From Chryseobacterium herbae (lineage in GTDB: Bacteria > Bacteroidota > Bacteroidia > Flavobacteriales > Weeksellaceae), in the NCBI RefSeq assembly GCF_025154075.1, contig NZ_JAOAMU010000002.1, forward strand, positions 242,358-306,357: DNA of 64,000 nucleotides, written 5' to 3'. This document shows positions 8,374 through 18,300 of the stretch, one piece after another. The notes under the pieces were generated by a model. That model was not told the origin of the DNA, searched no databases, and saw only the letters and a program-made list of their open reading frames with translations. Each line of letters begins with the position of its first letter. Position 1 is the first letter of the stretch. The translations under genes and the position numbers were made by a program.

Positions 8374-8405
8374 AAAAAAATCCCACTATCTTGAAATAGT
8401 GGGAT
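8374..8405 (-). terminator. Terminator of ahcY
   Basis: The perfect 9-bp stem TCCCACTAT / ATAGTGGGA has a 6-nt loop. On the minus strand a run of seven T follows. It lies 23 bp beyond the ahcY stop. Confidence 0.85.
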
Positions 8406-8427
8406 AATATCATATTGTATTGCTCTC

Positions 8428-9741
8428 TTAGTATCTGTAGTACTCAGGCTTGAATGGCCCTTTTGCGTCTACACCGATATATTCAGCTTGTTCCGGAGAA
8501 AGAGTTTCCAGTTCAACGCTTAATTTTTTAAGGTGTAAAGCAGCTACTTTTTCATCTAAATGCTTAGGAAGCATATATACTTCGTTTCCGTAAGCAGCAG
8601 AGTTCGTCCAAAGTTCGATCTGAGCCAGAGTCTGGTTAGAGAAAGAGTTAGACATTACAAAACTTGGGTGTCCTGTTGCACATCCAAGGTTCACCAATCT
8701 ACCTTCAGCAAGGATGATTACCTCTTTACCTTCGATGGTATAGATGTCTACCTGTGGCTTCACTTCAGATTTAGTATGACCGTAGTTTTGGTTTAACCAA
8801 GCCATATCGATTTCATTATCGAAGTGACCGATGTTACAAACAACCGCTTTATCTTTCATTTTAAGGAAATGCTCTCCTCTTACAATGTTGAAGTTACCGG
8901 TAGTCGTGATCACGATATCAGCGTTGTCTACAACAGTATCTAATCTTTTTACTTCATAACCATCCATTGCAGCCTGAAGCGCACAGATAGGGTCAATTTC
9001 AGTAACGGTAACGATAGAACCTGCTCCTCTGAAAGATGCAGCAGTACCTTTACCTACGTCTCCGTATCCGCAAACTACCACTCTTTTTCCGGCAAGCATA
9101 AGGTCTGTAGCTCTTCTTACAGCATCTACTGCAGATTCCTTACATCCGTATTTGTTGTCGAATTTAGATTTAGTTACAGAATCATTTACGTTGATAGCAG
9201 GCATTACTAAAGTTCCGTTCTTCATTCTTTCGTACAGTCTGTGTACACCAGTAGTGGTTTCTTCAGAAAGTCCTTTGATATCTTTTGTGAATTCAGGGTA
9301 TCTGTCGAAAACCATGTTCGTCAAATCTCCACCATCATCAAGGATCATGTTCAATGGCTTTCTGTCTTCACCAAAGAATAAAGTCTGCTCAATACACCAG
9401 TCGAATTCTTCTTCATTCAGACCTTTCCAGGCATAAACCGGAATTCCTGCAGCAGCAATAGCAGCAGCAGCGTGATCCTGTGTAGAGAAAATATTACAAG
9501 AAGACCATGTAACTTCAGCACCTAAAGCTACCAATGTCTCGATAAGCACAGCCGTTTGGATCGTCATGTGAAGACATCCGGCAATTCTTGCCCCTTTTAA
9601 TGGCTGAGACGGTCCGTATTCTTCACGGATAGACATCAAACCTGGCATTTCTGCTTCTGCAAGGGTAATTTCTTTTCTTCCCCATTCTGCTAGGGATATG
9701 TCCTTCACTTTGTAAGGAACGTATTGTGTTGTAGTACTCAT
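8428..9741 (-). CDS. ahcY: Adenosylhomocysteinase (S-adenosylhomocysteine hydrolase)
   Basis: This 437-residue cytoplasmic NAD-dependent enzyme cleaves S-adenosylhomocysteine to adenosine and homocysteine in the activated methyl cycle. Signatures are [14 protein letters not shown] near residues 81-94, the NAD-binding GYGDVGKG at 225-232, [11 protein letters not shown], and the C-terminal PFKPEYYRY that contributes to the partner's cofactor site. The length is normal. It is monocistronic, with its own terminator. The minus-strand -7 box TAATTTTG lies at 9781-9788. No SAH-riboswitch-like leader is visible in the 40-nt leader. Confidence 0.97.
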   Translation of the reverse strand: MSTTTQYVPYKVKDISLAEWGRKEITLAEAEMPGLMSIREEYGPSQPLKGARIAGCLHMTIQTAVLIETLVALGAEVTWSSCNIFSTQDHAAAAIAAAGIPVYAWKGLNEEEFDWCIEQTLFFGEDRKPLNMILDDGGDLTNMVFDRYPEFTKDIKGLSEETTTGVHRLYERMKNGTLVMPAINVNDSVTKSKFDNKYGCKESAVDAVRRATDLMLAGKRVVVCGYGDVGKGTAASFRGAGSIVTVTEIDPICALQAAMDGYEVKRLDTVVDNADIVITTTGNFNIVRGEHFLKMKDKAVVCNIGHFDNEIDMAWLNQNYGHTKSEVKPQVDIYTIEGKEVIILAEGRLVNLGCATGHPSFVMSNSFSNQTLAQIELWTNSAAYGNEVYMLPKHLDEKVAALHLKKLSVELETLSPEQAEYIGVDAKGPFKPEYYRY

Positions 9742-9780
9742 ATGTAATGAATAAATTTAAATTCAGTTGATAACGAAACG

Positions 9781-9788
9781 CAAAATTA
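9781..9788 (-). promoter_or_regulatory. -7 promoter box of ahcY
   Basis: On the minus strand this reads TAATTTTG, a perfect TAnnTTTG, 40 bp before the ahcY ATG. No well-spaced TTG is seen. Confidence 0.5.
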
Positions 9789-9856
9789 CAATTAATAATT
9801 TAGATAAAAAAACGGCGCGTCAAGTCGGGGTTTATGAGATTATACATAGTTTTAAA

Positions 9857-9879
9857 TTATTTAGTCTTAATCTAAATAA
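9857..9879. promoter_or_regulatory. Fur-box-like palindrome upstream of the HugZ-like gene
   Basis: TTATTTAG, 7 nt (tcttaat), CTAAATAA: a perfect 8-bp inverted repeat spanning 23 bp. It overlaps the position where the -33 element of the promoter with -7 box TATTTTTG (9891-9898) would lie. Size, AT content and placement suit a Fur operator; that assignment is inferred. Confidence 0.6.
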
Positions 9880-9890
9880 CTATTTTTGTG

Positions 9891-9898
9891 GGATAAAA
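9891..9898 (+). promoter_or_regulatory. -7 promoter box of the HugZ-like gene
   Basis: TATTTTTG matches TAnnTTTG and ends 9 bp before ATG 9908, giving a very short leader. Confidence 0.5.
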
Positions 9899-9907
9899 TT
9901 TTATACT

Positions 9908-10438
9908 ATGAATCATACAAATACCCAGGAAGAGGCGAACAGAAAAGCAAAACCGGTTGCTCCAAAAGTAAAGGAACTGATAGAACGTACCAAAAGTGTA
10001 ATCTTGGCTACGGTAGATGCAGAAGGAACTCCTAATTCAAGTTATGCACCTTTTGTACAGGTAGACAATACCTTATATATCTTGGTTTCTTTCATGGCTA
10101 AACATACCAAAAACCTTGCTGACGGAAGAAAAACTTCAGTTATGTTCATTGAAGATGAATCTGCTACCAAACAGATCTATGCACGTGAACGTTTAACCAT
10201 CGAAGCAGCAACTTCACAGATTGAAAGAGATTCTGAAACCTGGAATACGGTTGTGACTAAATTAAAAGAAACACACGGAAAAGTGGTGGATGTTATTGCT
10301 GAAATGCAGGATTTCATTCTGATCGCTTTAAAGCCGGTAAAAGGTTCTTACGTGAACGGATTCGGAAGTGCGTATTTTGTAGATGAAAATCTTGAAATTC
10401 TTGAGCACAGAAATGATGTGAATCATCAGTCGAAGTAA
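9908..10438 (+). CDS. HugZ-like heme-utilisation protein, pyridoxamine-phosphate-oxidase fold
   Basis: The 176-residue protein has the split-barrel flavin/heme-binding fold. RTKSVILATVDAEGTPNSSYAPFV near residues 30-53 and KHTKNLADGRKTSVMFIEDE match the HugZ/HutZ family, which degrades heme to release iron. It lacks the C-terminal DUF2470-like extension of longer members, so it is a short form. The upstream frame reaches 9767, but ATG 9908 follows the promoter and gives the normal start. A Fur-like palindrome overlaps the promoter, which fits an iron-starvation gene. A flavin-dependent PNPOx relative remains possible. Confidence 0.8.
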   Translation: MNHTNTQEEANRKAKPVAPKVKELIERTKSVILATVDAEGTPNSSYAPFVQVDNTLYILVSFMAKHTKNLADGRKTSVMFIEDESATKQIYARERLTIEAATSQIERDSETWNTVVTKLKETHGKVVDVIAEMQDFILIALKPVKGSYVNGFGSAYFVDENLEILEHRNDVNHQSK

Positions 10439-10449
10439 TATATTAAGAA

Positions 10450-10590
10450 TGGGAGAAGGAAGCGGGGAGATGGAAGTTTATAACGGTTAAGTAAAGAAGA
10501 ATATTTATTAATAGATTCTTTGTAATCAAAACTTTAAAAGTTAATGGGCAAAACGAACACTAACTTCCATCTTCGTGCTACCTTCTCCCA
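10450..10590. repeat. About 140-bp element with inverted ends, second copy
   Basis: The left end, GGGAGAAGG...GAGATGGAAGTT (10451-10477), is imperfectly complementary to the right end, AACTTCCATCTTC...CCTTCTCCC (10563-10589). Size and end sequences parallel the element at 2335-2473, while the internal sequences differ. Confidence 0.5.
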
Positions 10591-10641
10591 TCCTCTTTTA
10601 TCTTCCACATCTTTTTACTACTTTTATCGAATAAAAAAATA

Positions 10642-11256
10642 ATGCCTCTTTACCGCGATTTTTCAGATGATACTGCCACCATTCTTGTATGGAAATATGA
10701 TGAAAGCGAAGAACTTGATATCCACGAGCTTCTGGAACCGGAAAATGCCGAAAAGGTAAAAGACTATCATCCGAAAAAACTACAAGAGGTACTGATGGTG
10801 CGCAAACTTCTGAAAAGTTTAAAACCGCATTCCAAAATTTTATACAAAGAAAGGGAGCCTTTCCTTTCGCCCAAAGATGCTGAAATTTCCATCACGCATT
10901 CCTTTCCTTTTGCTGCCATTGCCGTTTCCAAAAATAAAATAGGGATTGATATTGAGAAATTCAACCCCAAAATTTTAAGGGTTATCGATAAATTCACGTA
11001 TGAAAACGAAAGAGGATTCATCCCTGAAGATAATGAAGTTGCTTTCTATACTATTATATGGAGTGTAAAGGAAAGCATGTACAAGATCCATCATTCGAAA
11101 TACTGGTCCCTGAAAAAGAATTATGAAGTGAAGCCGTTTGAGCTTAAACATCTTTATAAAATAAGCTGCAGGGTATATGATGAACAGTTTTCAGACGAGT
11201 TCAAAGCGAGAGTTGAATTTTTTGACGACTACTGTTTTACGATTGTGGAGGAATAG
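10642..11256 (+). CDS. 4'-phosphopantetheinyl transferase superfamily protein
   Basis: This 204-residue Sfp/AcpS-type enzyme moves 4'-phosphopantetheine from CoA to a carrier-protein serine. Magnesium-binding signatures are IGIDIE (100-105) and WSVKESMYK (140-148), preceded by SITHSFPFAAIAVS. It probably activates the fatty-acid acyl carrier protein or a secondary-metabolite carrier; no such partner is adjacent. Its 3' end overlaps the convergent FUSC gene by 20 bp, so no separate terminator exists between them. Confidence 0.88.
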   Translation: MPLYRDFSDDTATILVWKYDESEELDIHELLEPENAEKVKDYHPKKLQEVLMVRKLLKSLKPHSKILYKEREPFLSPKDAEISITHSFPFAAIAVSKNKIGIDIEKFNPKILRVIDKFTYENERGFIPEDNEVAFYTIIWSVKESMYKIHHSKYWSLKKNYEVKPFELKHLYKISCRVYDEQFSDEFKARVEFFDDYCFTIVEE

Positions 11257-13501
11257 GATCTGCTTCGCTTCTGTATTTTTCGATCACTTTTTTTTGTTCT
11301 TTAGCCACATCATAGATCAGCTCCAGGATATCATGAATATTCTTAAGCTCTGTTAAATGTGAAATTTTATCAGGATCTCTGCGGTCGATGAGGTCGTTTT
11401 CCTCGATTTCTGTTTTTCTTTTCGAAAGCATATCTTCAATGGAGGAATCTTCCGGTTCCAGACGGCTTTCCATTCTTAAGGCTTCATTGATTTCGTTTCC
11501 GTGTAATAAAACGGAGGTCTGCTGCATTTCTGCTTCTATCTTTCTGCTCCAGCTTTCGGCATCTATTTCAGGATACTTTTCGTCGTTTTTAGAATATTGG
11601 GAAAGCGAGGCAGTGTACGCTGTGATCAGATGGGATGTGGCCACAAACTGATGCACGACTTCCAGTTTCTTCTGTTGGTTTTTCGGTTCAGAGATCATTC
11701 TCTGGAAATTATCGGAAAGGTTGGCGAGAGAGATGATTGCGTTTTTTCTCTTCACTTTATAATCCTCAATGTCAAATGCTCCTTCCAGAAATTTTGAAAT
11801 AACACTTTCGAAATAAATCAGGTTGTCTGCCGCAGACTTTTTCATCAGATCAAGGTTTTGAGTATGTTCCCATACCGGCAGGACAATATAAGATACGGCA
11901 AAAGCAATGACTCCGGCGATGAAGGTATCAATGATTCTGTCTTTGAATATCACGTTTACATTTCCGGGATTTAAAAAATTAAAACTCAAAAATATATAGA
12001 TCGTCATAAACAGAACCGCCCAAAAATAACGGCCCTTCAGAAAACTGAAACACATAATCATACTTAATAGTAAGATAGTAAACAGAATTCCATTGATATG
12101 AATAAAATGAAGGATTGTATAGGCTATGACTGCGCCCGCAATAGTTCCGTATAAACGGAGAAGATTTCTCTTTTTTGTAATGGAGTAGGCGGGTTTTAAT
12201 ATCGCGACAACCGTGATCAGGATCCAATAGGTGTGTCCCAGCCCCAAAAGGTCAAACATAGAGAAGATATATCCCACCAGCAGGGCTGTGGTAATTCTTA
12301 TCGCATGTCTGAAATGGGAAGAGGAAAGTGAAATATTATTCCTTAAAACCTTAAAATTGAGTTTCTCCTCATTAGGCATGAATTTTTTTAAATCCAGACC
12401 TGTGGAAAGACTTTTTGCCAGTTTTACATCCTGGGAAAATACTTTATAGATCTCGTTGATTTCTTTGGTGATCTCGTTGATGCGCATCAGAATCTGGCGG
12501 AGAATCATGAAATTCTCCAGATTGCCGGGAGTCATCTGCTTATTGCGGAGTTCGAAATAATGGTAATTAAGATTTTTCAGTTCCAGTTCCAGATCAAACA
12601 TAGGTTTTGCCCTTGTTCCGCTTTGAAGTGCAATCCCGATATTGGTGATTTCTTCAGCAAGAAGGTTTAAATAATCATGGATGTTCACGAGAATCATGCT
12701 GTCTTCAAAACTCTGCTGCAGTTTTTGATAATCGCTTTCGGAGGTCATCAGTTTTTCATGAAGGTCCATAGAATTAAGGAACATCAGCATCAGCAGTCGG
12801 CTGGTGGTCGTAGATTCGTTGACGATGGTTCTGGTCTTGAAAACGGTTTCTCTGGTTTCTTCCTGAAGGTTTTTGATTCCGACCTGCTTCGCGATAACCT
12901 GAATGGTCAGTCTATCGAAGTCCGGATTTTTCTGATAATAATTGGCTTTAATCTTCAGAAATTCTGCAAGCTGGAGATAATTTTCCCCGATCATCTGTCC
13001 CGCCAGTTTATAAGGTTGAATGGTTGTAACTACAAGGAAAATCAATAAAAACCAGATACAGCCGCACGCGAAGATCAGGAGACTTTTGAAAATATTGCTT
13101 CCCGTAAGATGTCCGTCGATAAAGATCGCCAGCACAACCAGTGATAATGATCCCACAGCAGCAAGCCTTTGTCCGTAGACTCCGATAAGCGAGAAAAACA
13201 TCCCGAATACAATAATCTCCAGGATGACCAGCACTTTAAAATTCATGACCATACTGGCAATAAGCGCCACAAAGACAAAACAAAAAATAGCAAATGTCAA
13301 TGCATTTCTTCTTCTGATAAAAGGTCCGGGCTGATCACAAAGCGCTACAAAGCTGGTTCCAAGAGGGAAGAGGAAGTATTCTTTGAGAATCCCGAAGTGG
13401 GCGAGGACTAAACAGGGCAGAACAGTTGCCAGCGTAATTCTGATGGCAGAATATACATATTGGCTGGTAACGAATTTTTTGAGTTCTGCTGAATAGTTCA
13501 T
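11237..13501 (-). CDS. FUSC/YccS-family integral membrane protein
   Basis: The 754-residue inner-membrane protein has two clusters of membrane helices: about residues 15-160, and 400-545 (beginning FRHAIRITTALLVGYIFSMF). A long helical cytoplasmic domain separates them and a charged C-terminal helix region follows. This duplicated layout, including the repeated RITxA at the start of each half, is that of the fusaric-acid-resistance/aromatic-acid-efflux (YccS, YhfK) group. A role in efflux or envelope stress is likely, but the substrate is unknown. It converges with and overlaps the phosphopantetheinyl transferase gene. Confidence 0.85.
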   Translation of the reverse strand: MNYSAELKKFVTSQYVYSAIRITLATVLPCLVLAHFGILKEYFLFPLGTSFVALCDQPGPFIRRRNALTFAIFCFVFVALIASMVMNFKVLVILEIIVFGMFFSLIGVYGQRLAAVGSLSLVVLAIFIDGHLTGSNIFKSLLIFACGCIWFLLIFLVVTTIQPYKLAGQMIGENYLQLAEFLKIKANYYQKNPDFDRLTIQVIAKQVGIKNLQEETRETVFKTRTIVNESTTTSRLLMLMFLNSMDLHEKLMTSESDYQKLQQSFEDSMILVNIHDYLNLLAEEITNIGIALQSGTRAKPMFDLELELKNLNYHYFELRNKQMTPGNLENFMILRQILMRINEITKEINEIYKVFSQDVKLAKSLSTGLDLKKFMPNEEKLNFKVLRNNISLSSSHFRHAIRITTALLVGYIFSMFDLLGLGHTYWILITVVAILKPAYSITKKRNLLRLYGTIAGAVIAYTILHFIHINGILFTILLLSMIMCFSFLKGRYFWAVLFMTIYIFLSFNFLNPGNVNVIFKDRIIDTFIAGVIAFAVSYIVLPVWEHTQNLDLMKKSAADNLIYFESVISKFLEGAFDIEDYKVKRKNAIISLANLSDNFQRMISEPKNQQKKLEVVHQFVATSHLITAYTASLSQYSKNDEKYPEIDAESWSRKIEAEMQQTSVLLHGNEINEALRMESRLEPEDSSIEDMLSKRKTEIEENDLIDRRDPDKISHLTELKNIHDILELIYDVAKEQKKVIEKYRSEADPIPPQS

Positions 13502-14045
13502 ACTACAAAATTAATTATTGAAAACAAGAAAAGCCTTATAAAAATGAGACTTTTGCAAACTTATATATTATATTTCTGTAATCATTTGTCAATTGTCAAT
13601 TTGGGGAGTGGGATTACGGGGTACGAAACATGAAGTGAGGGATTAAATATAGATGTGAATGGTGAATTTTGCTTCGCAAGTGAATGGTGAATGATAGAAT
13701 CAAGATTTCAGATGTCAGATGTCAGACACCAGATACAAGACATCAGATTGAGATTATGAAATGGAAATGATGAATTTATAAAGGAAAGTAGAAAATTCAC
13801 GGTGAAACAAATTGACAACGCAGCTGATTGACGGTTATTGTAAATGGTGAATTCTGCTTCGCAAGTGAATGGTGAATGATAGAATCAAGATTTCAGATTT
13901 CAGATGTCAGATGTCAGACACAAGATACAAGACATCAGATTGAGATTATGAAATGGAAATGATGAATTTTAAAGGAAAGTAGAAAATTCACGGTGAAGCC
14001 AATTGACAGCGCAGCTGATTGACAATTCACCCATTATTTTTTTAC
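13502..14045. repeat. Gene-free region with a 185-bp tandem duplication
   Basis: Two near-identical copies lie at about 13661-13845 and 13846-14030. Each begins GGTGAATTnTGCTTCGCAAG, carries the stuttering words AGATGTCAGATGTCAGACA and AAGACATCAGATTGAGATTA, and ends with GCAGCTGATTGAC. A degraded copy of the porV terminator (AAAGCC...GACTTTT) lies at about 13527-13555. No gene seen. Confidence 0.75.
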
Positions 14046-14075
14046 AAAAAAAAGCCCCATAAAAATGAGGCTTTT
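14046..14075 (-). terminator. Terminator of the porU-porV unit
   Basis: The stem AAAAGCCcCAT / ATGaGGCTTTT has one mismatch and a short A loop. On the minus strand it ends in a T run, 21 bp beyond the porV stop. Confidence 0.75.
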
Positions 14076-14095
14076 GATTTGAGGTATAAAATATC

Positions 14096-15259
14096 TTAAT
14101 TCTCTACGTTAGATGTTTCATCACCGATGTTCCAGGTAAGACCGAAACGAATGGTGTTATCCAAAGCAGTATTGATTTTTGACATATTGATCAGATAAGA
14201 AATATCAAGTCCGAAAGAACGGTATTTCAATCCGATACCTGCTGTAGCGAACTGTCTTGCTCCCTGCTCTTCGCTTTCGTGGAAGTAACCTGTTCTTATT
14301 GCAAATGCATTGTCATAAGAATATTCCAAAGCACCACTCATCATGATAGAGTTTTTGTTTTTGAAAGATTTTCCGATACCGGCGATAGGGCCTACATTCG
14401 GAATTGCATATCTAGGCTGTCTTGTGTTAGGATCTATACCTACATATTCAGATCCCGGAACCAAAATCTTAGAACCTTCAACGCTAATACCGATCTTGTT
14501 CATGTCATCCAAATACATATCGTACCCAAGTCCCAATCTTGCCATGGTAGGCAGGTAAGATCTGGATTCTTCATTTCCGGTATAATCTAATTTCGGACCT
14601 AAGTTCTGAACCGCAAAACCTGCGTTCACTTTTCCGTCATATCCTCCGAAACTTGAAAATCTTGGAGAAGTATAGTATCCTGAAACGTCTACTGCAAAAG
14701 AGTTCGCAGCTTTAAGCGTAGTATCTGTGTTGAAACCTCCGGCTAAATCTGAACGAATAAATCTACCGGTAACGGCCATGGAGTATGAATCAGAAAGTTT
14801 CAGACCGTAAGCAACGTCAATGGAGAATTCGTTAGGCTTTGATGTACCCATAGAAGTTACCTCTGAACCTACTAATTGAGTAAGGTCTACTTCACCCATG
14901 TTGAAATAATAAATACTGGCAGAGATCGTAGATCTTTCTTCCTGTCCTAAAAATTTATGGAATGCACCGTATAGTAAAAATACATCATTGGTAAGTTTCC
15001 CCATGTATGGTGTATAGTTAAGACCTACGGAAGAACTTGTTCTGCTAAAAGGATATTTTGCCGCATTCCAGAATTGTGAAAATGCATCCGGTGAAGTTAC
15101 CACCCCTTGGTCTCCCATACCTCCAGATCTTGCATCTGGTGCAATTCTTAGAAAAGGAGCTCCGGTCAATACTGGATTTATCTTACTTAAATCTTGCGAA
15201 TAGCCTAAAAAACCAGCACTTAAACCAAATCCCAAAAGCAGTTTAGTAGTTAAATTCAT
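14096..15259 (-). CDS. porV: T9SS outer-membrane protein PorV (LptO)
   Basis: PorV is a 14-strand barrel of the FadL type. It shuttles T9SS cargo from the SprA translocon to the attachment complex and is needed for cargo release and modification. This 387-residue copy has a signal peptide ending near LGYSQ and the typical mature start LTGAPFLRIAPDARSGGMGDQG. It continues with alternating aromatic strands and ends in an aromatic-rich barrel strand (TIRFGLTWNIGDE). Only 60 bp separate it from porU upstream, and the two form one leftward transcription unit. Confident, because of both the sequence and the porU/gldJ neighbours. Confidence 0.95.
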   Translation of the reverse strand: MNLTTKLLLGFGLSAGFLGYSQDLSKINPVLTGAPFLRIAPDARSGGMGDQGVVTSPDAFSQFWNAAKYPFSRTSSSVGLNYTPYMGKLTNDVFLLYGAFHKFLGQEERSTISASIYYFNMGEVDLTQLVGSEVTSMGTSKPNEFSIDVAYGLKLSDSYSMAVTGRFIRSDLAGGFNTDTTLKAANSFAVDVSGYYTSPRFSSFGGYDGKVNAGFAVQNLGPKLDYTGNEESRSYLPTMARLGLGYDMYLDDMNKIGISVEGSKILVPGSEYVGIDPNTRQPRYAIPNVGPIAGIGKSFKNKNSIMMSGALEYSYDNAFAIRTGYFHESEEQGARQFATAGIGLKYRSFGLDISYLINMSKINTALDNTIRFGLTWNIGDETSNVEN

Positions 15260-15319
15260 ATGTTGTCTTTTATATATTATCAGTTTTTTATAAATATTAT
15301 TATCTATGTATTATTTAAT

Positions 15320-18300
15320 TTATTTCAAAAGTACCATTTTTTCTACAGCTGTAGCACTTCCTTTGCATTTTTCTTGATTTTGACTTTTTGCAAATATCTT
15401 AAAAATATACGTACCTTTTGCAACAGTTGCCCCAAAATCGTCTCTTCCGTCCCATTCTATTGCCTGACGTGGCGTTCTAAAGCCCTGTAGGAACGGTTCT
15501 GCGACTACCGCCTGAGATAATGTTCTTACTAATTTTCCTGTAATTGTATAGATTTGAACATTCACATCCAAAATATCATCACAGTTATGTTCAAACTGCA
15601 CGTACGTTTTATTGGTAAACGGATTCGGCCAGTTGAGCGGTCTGTTAATGATAAGGTGCTGATCAGCTTCATCCTTAACCTCAAAGTTTAACGTAGCACT
15701 TGTCGAATTATTGTTTATGTCCCAAACTTTAAATGTTAATTGATGTTGTCCTATTGCCAGGTTTCTGAAAGGGTAGGTTACATTTCCTTTCTGGTAGTCG
15801 GCAAGGCTTGGGCTCAGACATCCGTTTCCTTCACCGGAAGCAAAGAAGTCATTCAGAACAACGGTATTGATAATCTGCCCGTCCAGATAAACGGTAATAT
15901 CATGACCTACACCGGATCCTGTAGAGTTGATCCCGGTATCATCTGTAACACATGCCAAAAGCATTGGGTTTTGATTAGTGATTCCACCGTCCGCAAAGTT
16001 TGTATTGTTCATATACAGTTTTACTTTTGGAGGCTCGCTGTCATTAATTCCGTTCGGGTTGATATCTCCCACCTGTACTGGCTGATTGTTAAATACATCC
16101 GTTCCTTTGTTGTCGGCATATCCAAGGATTCTTCCCTGTCCTACCGCGTAGTTGATATCCTTAGGAACATAGAATTCTACGGTAAATACTCCGTTTACAG
16201 CCATTCCGGAAGCTTTTACGATAGCACTTCCTTCTTCTGTGTAGTCCATTGTGGCAGGAACTAGAGTTCCGTCGTTATTCAGTGTCTTTTTATTTAATCT
16301 CTTATCAAAAATGTGGATGGAAACTCTTCCGTTGAAAGTAGTATTCACTGTTCCGTTAGGATTGTTGATGTGTCCTTTTACTTTAATAAAGTCCAATCCT
16401 CTGATCAGTCCCGGAACCGGAGATTCAATACCATCGATCACAAGATTTCTTTGAGGTCTGCTCAGCTTCATTGCCGGATCTCCAAGGAAATTTACTTTCA
16501 GGTGGTCAATATTGGCTCCCTTTTGTTTTTTAGCAATTAAATGAGCATATCCTAACGTTTCAAAATCATCATTGGTCAGTTTGAAAATACTCTTTGTATA
16601 GGTATCTGTAAAGAGACGTCCGTAATCTACCCCGATGGCACGGCTGGATGTGATCATCGCAGATGCGCCTCCCTGTTTTAGTTTAATGAATTGTTCTCCT
16701 GCAGAAGAAGTACCCGGCTCATCCCACAATGTAAATTCACAGGTAATGGTAGATACAAAAGGAAATCTGCTGTATACATTGGAGAAGTTGTTGGAATTTT
16801 GGATCTCCGTACTGGTCAGTACTCTTTCCTGTGCCCATCCGTTGATCCCTCCATGTCCGAAATAGAAAAGATAAAGACTGTTTCCGATATCATTGGAAAT
16901 AGCCTGAGTCACCTGTGGATATCTCTGTCCTCCGGCAGTACTTTGCGCAGGGAAGGCATCTAAGTATAGTTTTCTTACGTTGTATTCTTTCAGTTCCAGT
17001 TGTCCCGGTTGTTCAAAAACACTGGCAAGGGTAGCATTCATCACATTATGGAAAGGACTTCCTCCATCCTGGTCATCATCCACTACGAAATCCAGCTTCA
17101 TACGCCATTCGCCAAAAGGGGAAGACTGTCCCGGAAGTGCATTATAATAGGCTAGGGTTTTGTTCATCATATCTCCTGCTTCCGTCACATTGGCTGCAGG
17201 GATTCTTCCCACCGGAATATCCGGAAGGTTGTTTTCAATGAAAGCCGTAGTCTGAGGTTGCGTCATGACAATATAGTCATCCGTTACATAAGATCCTACA
17301 AAGTCTGCAGACTGCTCACTTTCGTAGCTGGTCACAATATTGGAATTCCCGGATATTCTATTTTTATAATCAAATGAAGCGTCTCCCAGAATAAATACAT
17401 ATTTAAGTCTTCCGCCGGTGTTGAGTTTGGTTACAAAATCTCTGATGGCAGTAAGATCCCTGCTTCCGCTTCCAAATTCATTGTAAATTTTAGTCGGATC
17501 TACGATTTCTACCGTATAATTGTTTTTCGTCTGGTGATAGCTGGCGAGTCTCTGTGCCTGTCCCATCATCTCGGGAACAGTAAGAATCAGGTAGTCTACA
17601 TTCTGAAGAGCAGAAAGATTCTGATTGGCAATTCTTTCTACAAACTGAGGGTTAAAAGCCGCATCAGCCCGGAAAGCGACGAACTCATTATTAAAGCTAG
17701 GGTCAGCAGCAATATAACCGAAATTAAAACTTCCTGCACCTGCTTTATTTATTCTTCTGTTGGCATTGGTAATGTCAGTCACATCCCATACCTGTTCAAG
17801 GTTGGTTGCATTGGAAACACCAAATCCGTAATTTGTATTGGATCCGCTGGCGATAGAGAAATCCCTGAAGCTCATTTGAGAACCATTGAAGGCTAGATTA
17901 TCCTTGTACTGCACTTCAGCGTAATCGAAGTAGAAAGCTCCGTTAGGATTTGTAGAAATATTGGGAGCATAATTAATGGTGATCTGATTTCCGTTCAGAT
18001 TAGATATCGTACCGTCGTATTTCAGCTGGTAAAAATCATACACGTATGTTGATGTATTAGCAGGAACAGCCAACGGAGGTGTCGGGTTCAGGTTATTGAT
18101 CTTAAATTGCACGCTGTTCTGCTGTGCTCTGTAGCCCACAACCTGAGTTCTGTACCTGATGACATCACCAGCCTGAATAGGTGATCCAGTAGTAAAGGTG
18201 ACCGCTTTATCCGTTGTGAATGGCGCATCTTCCACCCAGATTCTTCCTACCTTTAAAAGGTTTTTCTGGTCGTTATTGACCACCTGGTAATTATCATATC

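Noticed and set aside
9742..9800. SAH riboswitch before ahcY
   Set aside because: The leader is about 40 nt and AT-rich, with no multi-stem structure.
9767..9907. N-terminal extension of the HugZ-like protein
   Set aside because: The upstream in-frame codons cover the palindrome and promoter box and do not resemble the family; ATG 9908 fits both.
15740..16264. Long open frame on the plus strand within porU
   Set aside because: It lies wholly antisense to the clearly coding porU gene, has no recognisable domain, and is a by-product of codon bias. The same applies to antisense frames over corA (48203-48691), holB, patatin and ureC.
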